Origin: Arbacia lixula
Taxonomy: Eukaryota; Echinodermata; Echinoidea; Arbacioida; Arbaciidae
Length of the DNA: 64,000 nt
Assembly (NCBI GenBank): GCA_963669155.1
Contig: OZ022583.1
Location: forward strand, 15,970,035-16,034,034
Direction of reading: 5' to 3'
A program made the translations under genes and the position numbers. Of this stretch, positions 48,901-59,449 are shown piece after piece. Below the pieces are notes generated by a model. It did not search any database. It was not told the origin of the DNA and was given only the letters and a program-made list of their open reading frames with translations. Positions within the stretch are counted from its first letter, which is position 1. The number at the start of each line of letters is the position of its first letter.

Positions 48901-51900
48901 AAAGTCATATGGCCAAATATTTTAAATTTTCATACATGTAATGTAGATCTAACTTCTGTAGTTGGCTCAATCTAGAGTGTAGTGAGCTAGATACGATTAC
49001 GCATGGTAGAACTCCCAACTCAGAATTATGTATATGTGAAAGCTCATAAAATGTGTATCAGAAGAGCAAAACGGCCTACTAAGGTCTTATCAAATTGTGC
49101 ATGAATTTAAAGAAATACTGCAACAAATACAGAACCTTTGTCAGCGCAAAAGAATGATGATGAATTCAACTGTCACGTTGAAAGGAAAATATGAAAAACT
49201 CTGCCTAAATTTAAGATGGCAAGCAGCCATACGTACCGAGATCTGAAGCTGAGTGGCGGGTTTGTTCAAGTGTTGCCGTCCGAGGTGCTCAAAGTCCATG
49301 ATGAAATGAATGCCCTCCACTCTTGTCTCATACTGAGGATTTGGGGAACAAAACCAAAAAGCCATTTTCATTACAAATGTATCAGTATACAAATGTTATG
49401 CACTACTTTCAAGCAATTTAGTACTAATAGAGTACTGAAGTGAGCATGACGTCACATGAGCCATGTTGTCAAGACAACTGGCTCTGAACTATGTAGGTAG
49501 AGAAAACACCTGTGATCATAGCAGAGGCTCTCACTGGGGGTGTCCACCACTAGCCTGCTAACCTCCTAGCCATCTAGACAATGTCGGACCAGTGAAACTC
49601 TCACTTGATTGATGTTGTTTAGAACCAGCAACCTGCATCACGATGGATATGACATGATTAACAACCGAGTCTTTGTGACAAAAAATAGTAAAAAACACAA
49701 CCAAGCTTATAGTGAGTCAAGTTTATGACATCAGCCTTCAAAAGTAGCCAGCCCTCACAAATACTTCTTTTATTTCTACCTGACTTGTCTTTTATCCTTC
49801 ATGGTGGGGAAGGGGCTTAAATGCAAGTAAATATAGTTTCTCAGACTGTTCAATCATCACTCTGTTGAATCCTCAGAATTGGGGGGGGGGGGGGCACACT
49901 CCTATGAAAAATGAGGAAGGCACTTAAATGCAAATGGTGAACATTCTTTCTCAGACTGTTCAATCATCAGTCTGTGGAATCCTAAAAATGAGGTGGGGGG
50001 TGTACTCTTTGAAAAACAAGTGGTGGGGGGGGGGGGCTTGAATGTAAATGGTACATAACATACTCTCTAACTCTGTTCCATCATCAGTCTGTTCAATCCT
50101 CAGAATGAGATGGGGTGGGGGGATACTCCTTTGAAAAATGAGGGAGGGGGCCCTAAATGCAATTGGTAAACCTACTTTCTCTGACTGTTCAATCATCAGT
50201 CTGTTGAGTCCGGAAAATCGCTTGATGTAGAACTTCATGAGGTCTGTCTGAGTCACAGAGTGCAGCAGGCCTGGGGGGGGGGGGGGGGGGAAGCAGGACA
50301 ACAACACAAAACACAACAAAATCAACCACACAAATTACTAATACCACAAAAGAGATGATAATCATACAATTCAATAAGGCACCAGGAAACTTGAACCACT
50401 TCAGTATCAATGGTGTGTTCACACAGAGACATTTTTCCGCTGCAGCTTGCGATAACCACACCTTTTTACACATGTTTACACTTTTTCATGCCTCTCCAAG
50501 ACGCATTAATCACCTTGGGATTCATACATTAACGAGGTAAAGGAAGTCCAGGCTTTCTTACGACAAGAAAACCATCATGTCAATGTGTAGCCATCGAGTG
50601 GCTTTGGCACAGCACTTCTGCGTGAACAGACCAGGGACCCGTTGCATAAAAATTACCACTGGTAAGTAACTCTATCATTAATGGTAACTACCATGGTAAA
50701 CATTGCTCAACAGCCAATCAAATTCAAGGTTGCAATCGAAGTTGCCATTGATAGCAAAGTTACCATCAATGGTGAGTTTTATGCAACAGGGCCCTGTACT
50801 GAGTAATTGACAGATGCATTTGTTCAAGGCTGAACTCGCTTCACTACTTGAGATAATGATATCATTATGATACTGTACTCTGGACAAAATCAAGCACAAT
50901 ATATATCCTTGCAATAAGGTCACAATGAAGGGCCCAATACAGGGATAATTTGTAAAATTTGCTAAAATATATCTGCAAACTATCACCGAGGAAAGGCATG
51001 CAACGGTGAAGCATACTCATGCTCAGAAACTCCATAGAAATCCCCATTTGTTTTTGACAAAGAAGAATGGACACAATTGTTATTGATGGAATACTTTTGC
51101 TACACATCTTGAAATATTATTGAGAAAATTTTGAAAGGAAGTCTTACAAAGCATGAAAGAATGTATATTTCTTGATGACGAATTAGGCTTAACGTCAATA
51201 TCCCAAACAGCAAATTTGTTGCAATTTGTAGCAAAACACTGAAACTTTTATTCAGCAAAAGTAGATCACATATAGCCACCGGCTTAACAGAACTATTGTC
51301 AACTTGATTAATGATGGATGATTTTGCCTCTTCATGGAAAAGGATAATTATATGAAGTTGGCAAAGTTTCAAATTCTCTCATTTTTTTTTTCTTCAGAAG
51401 AAAGAATCATAAAACCATATCCTATTTTGGTCAGGGAATTTGCACAATCATAACATTGTTATTTTTAAACCAAAGGTTCATGTAATATCATTTTACTAAA
51501 AGGACATGGAACCCTACACCATTTTTCCAGGGAATTTGTATAGTCATCACAACATTGGGATCAAACAATGATGTGGTGTTTAAAAAAATTGACCTCGGTT
51601 TAATGAATACATCTTTTGAAATGTTACATGGCAAAATTCCTTACTCACAAATGATTATTCATACCAAGGCTTCAGTTCTGCGATGCAATACGATGGGAAA
51701 ATCCCACCATTTTCTGAAACCTTACAATTCAGTTTATTGACAAACCAATTCATGTTTTGTTGGCTGAAATGTGTCAATGAATATGGGCGGTTACATCATC
51801 CATCCACATACAGGTCATATCTTACAACTCAGTTGAAAAGAAATTTCTAGAAATCTGTCAGTCATCACACTCTCTTTTCTGAGCTAGTCCCACTGTATAC

Positions 51901-54900
51901 AGACTGTAAACAGTAGCCCATACAGCTGGTGAACTAGCTAGCATCTGAATTCTGCTTAGCTTTTAAAGGGAGTATACTGCACTGGGAAGGCAAAAAGCCT
52001 TCAAAAAGTTGATCGTGAGCAATCTCCTTACAAATGGTGTTAAATTCATGCATTGTCCATTTTAGAAACTTGCTGAAAGTTATTTGCCTCTAAATGATCC
52101 ACATTTGAAGTAATTAATGATTATTAGTGAAATCTTCAAAATGTTCGGCCCGAACAGTTTGCGGATTTGTGATTTAATCACTAATTACTCCAAATATGGA
52201 TCATTTGAGGGCAAATAACTTTTAGCAAGTTTCTAAAATGGACAATGCATGAGTTTAAGACAATTGGTAAGGAGATTGCTCGCGATCACCTTTTTGAAGG
52301 CTTTTTGACTTCCCAGTGCAGTATATACTCCCTTTAAAGTCTGCTATATCAGCAATAGTATGAACATGCTTAAATGCTCAGAGAATCATTCTTTAAAAAA
52401 AAATCTAGGGGTTTACCCGCTCAAAACAGCCTGGTAATCTGCAATAAATCATTGTCTGCATGTCTGTACAGTCATCAGTGTAACGTGACTTGTGGTTACA
52501 TTAATGCTCATCTCTTACCAGCAGGGCTCTACAAAAAAAAATTTTACCGCTTGCCCTGTTGGGCAAGCGGTGAAAATATTTGCTTGCCCTGGAGGAAAAA
52601 CTGCTTGCCCGTTTTTTTTTTATTATAACCTTTCTTTTTCACTAATTTTTCTGCAGAAGCGGCATACCTTATCCTGCCGAATTATAACATACTTTACCGG
52701 ACAACTGAACATAACAATAGGTATTTACACAGAGTTTGACAAGTTACTAGTGTTTGTTTTAATCATCCGAGTCCATCATGTTTAGCACTGACTCTCCTAA
52801 CTGTAGTACTCTTGCTTTCTATCGAAATGAAGCACAAATACGCCTGACCTCCCTTAATAATTGGGCATGTTGGGAGCAGACTCTGCTCACTACATGTAGG
52901 CAGGTATAGGACACTTTCACAAGAATAGAGGAATTTAAAAAACACATATTGATAACACTGACTACACCACATTGCATTGTAATTTGTAGGTGGCAAAGCT
53001 TTTCATAATACATGTAACTTATAAGCACACTGACAGGATTATAAACAGTCACATTTCAAAAGTAAAATGTCTAACCCTAGACAACTTCTTTGCCGTTGAA
53101 TCGTCCAAAAAAAGTGATTTCTAGGTCTGCATTAGCGTCCGTTTAGACCCTATAGCCCCGGGACGGCTAAGTGGCTAGCTACCTGTGACTAGCCGCATAG
53201 CCGTAGGCTGTCATGGATACACTTAGTTATGAACTAGCGCCATGATCTCCCAGTTTCGAGCTTGTTAATACAGAAAACCTTAGAGTAATCAGCCTGATAT
53301 TTCTGGGTAGGGTTCTTGGTAGATGTGCTCATTTTGCTGTTTCAAGTGTACTGGTAGCGATCAAAATCATGGGCAAATCAATCAAATCATTGCTGCTCCA
53401 CGGCAGGTATATGTGCAGAACTCATACAACAATCACTTACACACGTTTTCACATTACAGTCCCATATGTAGTAATCCACGTAAATACGGTATGTGGACAC
53501 ACAAATAAACACAGCTGTTACGAAAAATTTCACATCGCGCAGTCGCACATTCGCGATGGCAAGCCAGTGCTCTTATCTGGTTAAAATATCGGTAATGCGG
53601 ATATCGCGCATATGAGCAGAATTTATTTTTCAGTTCAAGATGGCAGTGTCCACGGAACGGAGTTTCAGACGAATTTTCATGACAAAATGTCAGTGATCTC
53701 ACTCCAATTTCAGCTGTGTTTGCCTGGTTTGACATGATACGAGACACATTCACATTAATTTTCTCGCATATGCATAAGAACAATGTTATTTCCATATTTT
53801 TGGGTGGAAAATAACCACTTGCCCGGACGGGCAAGTGTCTTTGAGAAATGCTTGCCCGGGCATCATTTTCACTTGCCCCGGGCAATCGGGCAAGTGGGTT
53901 TGTAGAGCCCTGACCAGTATTAGTCTTGTGTTACAACCAAACCACAAAGCTACTTGCTGAGCTGGATTGAGTGCTTGTTTCATTTCTTGAGGGGATGAGG
54001 GAAGGTACAGGGTCTGCATGCTTGTTCTGACGGGCAAATTAAGCTCATGCATGTTTGTTTTGAATCCATCAGGTATGTATCACTCAGCAAACTCTTTAAG
54101 GGAATATACTGTACTGGGAAGACAAAAAGGCCTTCAAAAGGTGATTATGAGCAATATTTTGCCAATGGTCTTAAATTCATGTACTGTCCATTTTAGAAAC
54201 TTGGTGAAAATTATTTGCCCTCATATGATCCACATTTGGAGTAATTAGAGATAAAATCACAAATCCTTGCAATATTCGGCCCAAACAATTTAAAGATTGG
54301 TGATTTAATTATTAATTCCTCCAAATGTGGATAATTTGAGGGTAAATAACTTTCAGTAAGTTTCTAAAATGGTCAATACATGAATTTAAGACCATTGACA
54401 AGAATATTGCTCACGATCACCTTTTGAAGGCCTTTTTATCTTCCCCGTACAGTATACGCACTTTAAAATCAACACACAAAAATAAAAATGTCTTGATCTT
54501 CCTTTGCATATTAACATTACATATTAACATTACATATGTACCATACTATAAGTTCTTGTTTCAGGGACCATCTACATTAACCCAAACTCTAACCCAGTTC
54601 TATGAGCTCGCTCTGCATACTAGCGTGCAGATGGCATGGTGGCACAGCCTGGAGATGAGACTATAGTGTCGATCATCATACCTTTGAAATCGATGAGCCC
54701 AAATGGATCGAGGAAGATTGGTCTGCCATCCTTCCCAAAGCCTATCATGCCACCGATGCGGTACTTCTCAAGAACCTGCCAAGATAAGATGAGGAGGAGG
54801 AGGAGAAGGAGGACAGGTATAACAAGGTCATCAAAGACAGAGTGTCTCCATACAGGCATTAAACTAAGGAGGAATCAGAAGTATACCCTAAAGATAACAC

Positions 54901-55217
54901 GTGTGAAATCTCAGTCATAGGTTTACAAACATTTTAAAGAAGAGTGAAAACCTATCCTTGTGTACATTCAAAATGCAAAGACCATAGTCTACATTCATAA
55001 TTATATTGTCCCTGTCGGCACGCGTGTACTGTGGACTGAACCAGTGCTGACCGTTATAGCGTACTGTAGTCTCTAGGCTATAGGTCTCAGATGACCCGCC
55101 TAAAACCTTCTGAAAATCTAGCAATCACTTTAATATTTCATTTTATTTCATGGTTTTTACAAAATTGTATTTTTGGACCAGCAAAAGGGACACCTTGTCT
55201 TGAAAGGTTTATCAATC

Positions 55218-55305
<88 letters not shown>

Positions 55306-55355
55306 CCTCCCCCTCTCTATCTATCTCTATCTCTCTCTCCCCCTCTCTCTCTCTA

Positions 55356-55389
<34 letters not shown>

Positions 55390-58300
55390 TCTCTCCCCCC
55401 CTCTCTATCAAATTTCCTCCGCAACTCTCTCCTAGTGAGTCATGTCACGTACACTCCCTTGCTTTCCTCTGAGCTCCCATACCAGTTATCTCTCTTAACC
55501 CATCTGTGATCCAAGTTCCACAAATTTGTGGTTTCGGGCTACAACTTTTGATATCAGCTATCAAAAGTTACATCACAGGAAAGGGCATATGTTTCTGCAC
55601 AAGATAAATCAAATTTTTAATGATCACCTCCACAAGGACTTTTCAAAGCAAACTGTGGATCAAATATCACTTAATCTTCAACCTAGCACAATTATTGCTC
55701 TAAATGGTATGTTTTGGATGTTATGTTCAATAATGATTCAATGCACCTTCCAACTTGTAGTTAAAAAAAAATAATTTTGAACAACAACAATGGCCAATCA
55801 AAAAAAAATCCCATATTTTGAATAGCCAAAACTGGGCAGTCTGTTTGTAACATTACCACGAAAATTACCAGCAAAAATTCCCAAGACAAACTTGGGAATA
55901 TTTCTTTACCAGGCCTTGACAAACCTCATTGGTTAAATTCAAGTCTTCATGCAAATGGTAGGAGATTCATAATACTACACTACTCCTTCCATTCAATAGC
56001 CAGAGAGAATTCATCTGATATCAGGTTTGACTGACTATATAGAATTGTCATTGATATACCTTGATTGCAATTGAAATGAATGGCATTGCTGTTGTATTAA
56101 AGAGAAGAGGGCACGATGACCTGCATTCACCTTTAATGGCAACATCAATCCGGCTTAAAAGTGACACAATTAAGGCTAAACACGTTTTTCTTTGATGCCA
56201 AGAAGCCCATGGTCACAGGTTGTATGACAATGGTAATCAATGTGTAACTGCACCACTCATCAAACCAGGACACAATTGATCAGCTATACGTTTTGATAAC
56301 ACACCACTGATGCTCATTCATATCCCTATTCAATTGACCCTCTCAGCACCAACCATTGATATTCTCATGTCAAGACAACTTATTGCTCATAAAATAGGAC
56401 TGAGATACAACAAAATGCACCAACATGTACATACTGTTTGTGTAAGTGGACCATTCTACAAAGTCAAAATTAAATAGTGACCCTTGTGACACACTTTCAC
56501 AAAACAAGCGTCTGTAAATCTGTATTCAGAAGAAACCTACAGCCTGTAGTTGCATTGCATGGAAGCATGTTCACATACAAACATACATGTATGTACGTGA
56601 GCTAGTCTCACTTAAGGTGCAGTCAGATTGACAGAAACTTCCAGGAACAGAATTTTGATTCCTGGGAGAGGTTTTTGCAAATCTGGATGCAAACTTCTCA
56701 AAAACTTTCCCCAAAATTAACCGCCCAAGCTTAGGAAGTTTCTCACTTCCAGTGAGTTTTGTCAGTTTTGTCAGTCTTGACGTACTCTGCTAAAACTAGG
56801 GGAAATTTGTGATGTAATTTGGAGGGACACGTGCACATGCGGTTCGTGTCATTTTGAAGCATGTATAATATTGCCGGAAAACCTATCATGTTTTCGCTCT
56901 CATATAAAGTATTTTTTACCGCAGTATGGACTAGCGCTTTAAACTTCAGGAAGTGATCAGGAAGGAAAATACCTGGAGGTTTCGCAGCCTGGCTGCGCCT
57001 TGACTGGCAAGGGTTTGTGCCCCGGGGGGGGGGGGCACTCAAATATTTTGATGGGGGTGTGCCTCACGAAACCCTGAAATGGGGGTCTAAGGAACTGACT
57101 ACAAGGGTAAAATCCGCGTAAAATGTGGGGTCTTAGGAACTAAAAATATACTGCCCGGCATTGTGAAAATCAGGGTCTACAGAACGATCCTCGCTGCACA
57201 TGCGACGCGTTGTGTTTACGTCAGGGTTTTCTTGCAGCTTGCTCGGCTGGCGCGTCGGGCAGCCGGGTTGATGTTGAAGCGTAGCAAGCTGCACGCAAGC
57301 TGCGGACATGGGGAACGGAGGGAGGGGCACAGCGGGGAGGCTAAGGAGCGGAAATTACGCGGAACTTTCGCCATGCGTAGGATATAGAGGATCTAAAGAA
57401 CGGATATCGAGGTCTCAAAAAGGGGGTCTTCAAAGCGGCACGTCCCCGTACCACCAATGTATGTGAGTGCCCCCACCCCCCCCCCCCCCCCCCCCGGGGG
57501 TTTTGCCTTCCAACTTGGTGTACACACTGGTGGGCTTTGAACCTAGGATCTCCTGCAGGAGACTTATATATAACCACACCATTCCTAGAACCAAGTACAC
57601 AATACGTCTATATTTACTCCCCCCCCCCCCCCAGCAAAACAAAAAAAATGTTTTTTTTTTCAATAGTCTGATATACTTTTATCCCAGAACTACATGGACT
57701 ATTCCACCACCCTACTTTCCTCTGCAAACCTAACTACATTTTGTAATAATCCACTCATTGATCGTCTCTCATCCAGAACACTATTGGGCCATGAACGTAT
57801 CCCATCATTCTACTTTGGTCTGCGAACCAAACAAATTTGTGATCACTCACTCATTGATATTTTTTCAAGCAGAAATAAAACAGGATTATTCAATTTCTTC
57901 CAGAATATTCTAAAATCTATTCACAGCCACTCCATCATATCATTAAAAAAATATTACTAAATGATATGAAGTACAGGTCTGTTCATTAACCCTCCACTTA
58001 GAGTTCAAATTATTTCAAACTTGCAAGAACAAACTCTCTCACCAGCAATTTAATAACACACAAAGGGGTACGAGCAAATCGTTGCACTCAATTTTTCAAG
58101 AATATGTGAGCATTCTTTTCATTTTCACTTGGTGTAACACAATTTCTTGTAACATATCATGATATCATATGGGCAATTCCACAGGTTTGGTTTAAGTCGT
58201 GTAACATGAGTAACCAAAGCTTCTTTATTTGATTGAAAAAGGAAGTTTCTGTGCTGAGGATATGATTACGTGTCATGGAAAGGTGGACTGTTTGCTTCCT

Positions 58301-59449
58301 GAATAAATATTTATGTAATTTCTGCAAAACTATAACAGAATATAAAATAAAGAAGCTTTGGTTACTCATGTTACACGACTTTAACCAAAGCTGTGATTTG
58401 CCCATATCATGATTAGGTACCATTTATAGATGCCTAACAAAAAAAGCCTTCAAAAGGTGGTCGTGAGAAATCTTCTTGCCAATGGTCTTAAATTCATGTA
58501 TTGTCCATTTGAGAAACTTGCTAAAAGCTATTTGCCCTCAAATTATCCACATTTGGAGTAAAAAGCGATTAAATCACAAATCCTCAATATGTTCGGGCCG
58601 AACAATTTCAGGATTTTGGGTTTATTCACTTATTACTTCAAATGTAGTTCATAAATAACTTTCAGCAAGTTTCTAAAATAGACAATACATGAATTTAAGA
58701 CCATTGGCAAGAAGATTGCTTACGATCACCTTTTGAAGGCTTTTTTGTCTTCCCAGTACAGTATATGCCCTTTAACTATGTCAAGCAAGCATATTCAATC
58801 CCAGCTACTGTTAATTCTTTTGCTCAGTACATCAGACAGAGGATCAAAAGATTGGTAAAAAAACATGTTGTATAATGGCTCATTTTGGAGCTGATCCATA
58901 AAGTTAAGATGGCACATTAACAGGACTACATACCACAAATTCCTGACATTTCTCAAGCCTTCACAGCTCATTAGGTTGTTTGCGTGGACGCAATAATCCG
59001 ATTAAACCATGGCACATTGTTTTGTCTGAAACATCTTGCTACCGACTCAAAATTGTGAAAACAATGTGAATCAGACAAACCGCAGTTTAAATATTACTTT
59101 TGTAGTAACAGTTGCTGTCATGCGTTGAGGTACTTTCTGTTTCAAAACCAATTTCTGTGACAGGATAGCATGACTGAATCACTTACAGCTCAAAATGCTG
59201 AACATCACGAGCTGAACAAACAAACCTGTATGAGAGGATATCAACAAAATAAACTTTTTGTTGACTAAGTTCAGTTCCATTTTTTTCCTACATACAAGAT
59301 ATACATCTTATCACAGATTGGGCTGGCCTCGACACAGTTAGAAATTGGCGAACTCTTTATTTCCCTGGCAATCAAGTTATACTCACATCTGGTGTTTTGA
59401 AGTCTTCTTCTATCGTTTCAACTTTGTTGTCTGCCCGCCAGATAACATC
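42114..59449 (-). CDS. SEC14L2: SEC14-like lipid-binding protein (CRAL-TRIO plus GOLD), 5'-truncated
   Basis: The family binds and transfers hydrophobic ligands (phosphoinositides, tocopherols, squalene) in the cytosol and on membranes. Nine minus-strand exons (59387-59449, 54682-54775, 50176-50270, 49237-49332, 48647-48791, 47755-47858, 45672-45820, 43082-43233, 42114-42313) join in phase with GT-AG introns into 365 residues plus stop. From the first codon here, the CRAL-TRIO domain spans about 26-195, with FIMDFEHLG (compare IIYDCEGLG in human SEC14L2), VRAPRLFPLLYSLIKPFLGE and LPKYWGGNLEEDGDPRCPSL. A GOLD domain spans about 222-335, with SYSWARGKKLSYWIELLEP at its end. An acidic tail of about 30 residues follows and is not in human SEC14L2. 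Human SEC14L2 has 403 residues, so about 60 N-terminal residues are missing; I did not find them up to base 64000. SEC14L2/3/4 cannot be told apart here. Confidence 0.94.
42361..43080. repeat. CT-rich array with copies of an exon 3' end
   Basis: Units begin CTCTCTCACAAAGGT and carry (C/T)CTTGCAGATCTATCACTTC (42361, about 42582, 42664) or the longer CCTTACATGTGCCTGGTTCT form (42490-42515; diverged at 42905-42925). The long form matches the end of exon 43082-43233 and its donor. Between them lie (CT)n runs. Confidence 0.85.
43082..43233 (-). CDS. SEC14L2: SEC14-like exon: middle of GOLD domain
   Basis: Acceptor GGTTTCAG, donor GTAAGG. It encodes YEFRTQDHDIVFGIKLISPD and CPETGTIDLQEPGT, matching the human GADVGFGIFLKT and VPEDGTLTCSDPGTY region. 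The last 18 bases and the donor are copied several times in the following intron. Confidence 0.95.
43311..43724. mobile_element. MITE with ACAGTGGAG ends holding a 58-bp array
   Basis: Left ACAGTGGAGTCTAACTAAAC and right reverse complement ACAGTGGAGCCGAACTCAAAC. Inside is a tandem array of six units. It starts 77 bases upstream (transcript sense) of exon 43082-43233. Confidence 0.75.
43398..43702. repeat. 58-bp tandem repeat, six units, palindromic core
   Basis: GATCTAGATC (last unit GATCGAGATC) starts at 43398, 43456, 43514, 43572, 43630 and 43688, an exact 58-base period. Each unit continues AGACAATATCTAGCTTG, GCATGAATGTGTATGGTCTT; the last is cut short. Confidence 0.95.
44797..45650. mobile_element. 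MITE, TGTTTCACCAAGCTG family, copy interrupted by a second element
   Basis: Ends CTGGGGGGTGTTTCACCAAG and CTTGGTGAAACACCCCCCAG. The right half matches 13490-13684. The extra length relative to that copy is explained by the nested element at 44913-45420. It ends 21 bases past the donor of exon 45672-45820. Confidence 0.88.
44913..45420. mobile_element. Nested element with TTAA target duplication
   Basis: Inverted ends AGACAGCCGGTCCCTTTT / AAAAGGGACGGACAATCT are flanked by TTAA at 44909-44912 and 45421-45424, the piggyBac-style target. 508 bp, no coding capacity seen. Confidence 0.78.
45672..45820 (-). CDS. SEC14L2: SEC14-like exon: linker to GOLD start
   Basis: Acceptor GTGCTGTAG, donor GTATGT. 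It encodes VPKEYYLTGRDLS (human IPRKYYVRD) and ISRGGSLELTYHVKKHN (human ISRGSSHQVEYEI). The acceptor with its first exon bases is duplicated about 120 bp upstream in the transcript sense. Confidence 0.95.
45811..45983. repeat. Duplicated splice-acceptor segment
   Basis: GCCTCACCTACAGCACCAGA plus ATGGCAAAATAAA occurs at 45814-45863 (real acceptor of exon 45672-45820) and again at 45934-45983 inside the intron. Confidence 0.9.
46312..46511. other. Assembly gap of 200 N
   Basis: Exactly 200 N, likely a placeholder of unknown true size, in a SEC14-like intron right after a short TAACAC repeat. Confidence 0.99.
46672..46815. mobile_element. Hairpin MITE with TAGAGGGTTCCCAC ends and TA target duplication
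   Basis: Arms of about 68 bp (TAGAGGGTTCCCAC, CAGCCATATTGGAGGA, ACCTGTGCA, AGACCATGAAAA) fold back almost perfectly; TA on both sides. Confidence 0.88.
47586..47745. mobile_element. Palindromic MITE, GGGCCCTGTTGCATAAAACTTACC family, copy 4
   Basis: Diverged copy, ends GGGCCCTATCGCATAAAATT and AGTTTTATGCGACTGGGTCC. Its edge is 9 bases from the exon 47755-47858 boundary. Confidence 0.85.
47755..47858 (-). CDS. SEC14L2: SEC14-like exon: end of CRAL-TRIO
   Basis: Acceptor TTGAACAG, donor GTAAGT. It encodes NFAGELLKHIDADILPKYWG and NLEEDGDPRCPSL, the closing strand of the lipid pocket (human [20 protein letters not shown]). MITEs lie on both sides, one only 9 bases past the donor. Confidence 0.96.
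47967..48124. mobile_element. Palindromic MITE, GGGCCCTGTTGCATAAAACTTACC family, copy 5
   Basis: Ends GGGCCCTGTTGCTTAAAAC and GTTTTACGCAACAGGGCC; internal GGTAACTTTGCTATCAATGG. It lies about 110 bases upstream (transcript sense) of exon 47755-47858. Confidence 0.9.
48647..48791 (-). CDS. SEC14L2: SEC14-like exon: CRAL-TRIO core
   Basis: Acceptor CCCCATCAG, donor GTGAGA. It encodes NMCEHHFPELLYRIYIVRAP, RLFPLLYSLIKPFLGE and NRTVFFK. The YPE-L-NAP-FP-KPFL signature of CRAL-TRIO proteins is clear. Confidence 0.97.
49237..49332 (-). CDS. SEC14L2: SEC14-like exon: CRAL-TRIO strand with D-LG motif
   Basis: Acceptor AATCCTCAG, donor GTACGT. It encodes YETRVEGIHFIMDFEHLGRQ and HLNKPATQLQIS in 32 whole codons, matching human [20 protein letters not shown]. 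Confidence 0.95.
49816..50205. repeat. Tandem array (106-116 bp units) ending inside a SEC14-like exon
   Basis: Four units start at 49816, 49922, 50037 and 50151 with CTTAAATGCAA-like heads. They share GACTGTTCAATCATCAGTCT with TGTTGAATCC, a poly-G run and GAAAAATGAGG. The fourth unit's TGTTCAATCATCAGTCTGTT part is coding (minus strand). Confidence 0.9.
50176..50270 (-). CDS. SEC14L2: SEC14-like exon: CRAL-TRIO helices
   Basis: The acceptor follows a poly-C run (poly-G on +, 50273-50290). Donor GTAGGT. It encodes LLHSVTQTDLMKFYIKRFSG and LNRLMIEQSEK, aligning with human GLLFSASKQDLL. Its last 40 or so bases plus donor are the fourth unit of a tandem array that continues into the intron. Confidence 0.93.
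50634..50794. mobile_element. Palindromic MITE, GGGCCCTGTTGCATAAAACTTACC family, copy 6
   Basis: Ends GGGACCCGTTGCATAAAAAT and GTTTTATGCAACAGGGCCC, with inner GGTAACTACCATGG. Confidence 0.9.
50795..51962. other. SEC14-like intron, nothing recognised
   Basis: AT-rich intron without recognisable TE ends or coding segments. Confidence 0.55.
51967..52333. mobile_element. TTAA-flanked MITE, AGGGAGTATACTGCACTGGG family, copy 1
   Basis: Long inverted repeats (over 150 bp per arm) start AGGGAGTATACTGCACTGGG and contain GCCTTCAAAAAG, GATCGTGAGCAATCTCC and TGTCCATTTTAGAAACTTGC; TTAA at 51963-51966 and 52334-52337. The centre carries GTTCGGCCCGAAC. Confidence 0.9.
52522..53912. mobile_element. 1.4-kb element with CAGGGCTCTACAAA ends and CTTGCCC/GGGCAAG repeats
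   Basis: CAGGGCTCTACAAA at the left, TTTGTAGAGCCCTG at the right, with ACCAG directly outside both ends (5-bp target duplication). Each subterminal 100 bp has several CTTGCCC...GGGCAAG palindromes. No transposase-like ORF, so non-autonomous. Confidence 0.82.
54100..54462. mobile_element. TTAA-flanked MITE, same family as 51967, copy 2
   Basis: GGGAATATACTGTACTGGG at the left and CCCCGTACAGTATACGC at the right, TTAA at 54096-54099 and 54463-54466. It lies about 220 bases from exon 54682-54775. Confidence 0.88.
54682..54775 (-). CDS. SEC14L2: SEC14-like exon: start of CRAL-TRIO domain
   Basis: Acceptor ATCTTGGCAG, donor GTATGA. It encodes VLEKYRIGGMIGFGKDGRPI and FLDPFGLIDFK, aligning with human [22 protein letters not shown]. 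Confidence 0.95.
55206..55405. repeat. CT microsatellite
   Basis: About 200 bp of (CT)n with TATC and CCCC interruptions in a SEC14-like intron. Confidence 0.95.
55411..57018. other. SEC14-like intron, nothing firm recognised
   Basis: No coding match. A poorly bounded inverted motif ACTTCCAGG / CCTGGAGG is present near 56640 and 56970. Confidence 0.45.
57019..57500. mobile_element. Element with poly-G GGCACTCA-ATA ends
   Basis: Left CCCCGGGGGG, poly-G, GGCACTCAAATA; right, on the other strand, poly-G GGCACTCACATACATTGG. About 480 bp, with a GC-rich interior unlike its surroundings. Homopolymer ends make exact limits uncertain. Confidence 0.6.
58157..58415. mobile_element. MITE with GTCGTGTAACATGAGTAACC arms
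   Basis: ATCATGATAT, ATATGGGCAA and GTCGTGTAACATGAGTAACC, AAAGCTTCTTTAT occur on the left and as reverse complement on the right. About 260 bp, with an AT-rich centre. Confidence 0.82.
58439..58771. mobile_element. TTAA MITE, same family as 51967, copy 3, left end missing
   Basis: Matches from GCCTTCAAAAGGTGGTCGTG to CCCAGTACAGTATATGCCC, with TTAA at 58772-58775. The left terminal 20 or so bases are absent; the block starts about 24 bases after the element at 58157-58415. Confidence 0.8.
59387..59449 (-). CDS. SEC14L2: SEC14-like exon: link from CRAL-TRIO N-terminal helices
   Basis: Acceptor AAATCTGCAG, donor GTGAGT. It encodes DVIWRADNKVETIEEDFKTP and D, aligning with the human segment around EFRKQKDIDNIISWQPPE. 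This is the most 5' exon I could find. Confidence 0.88.
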
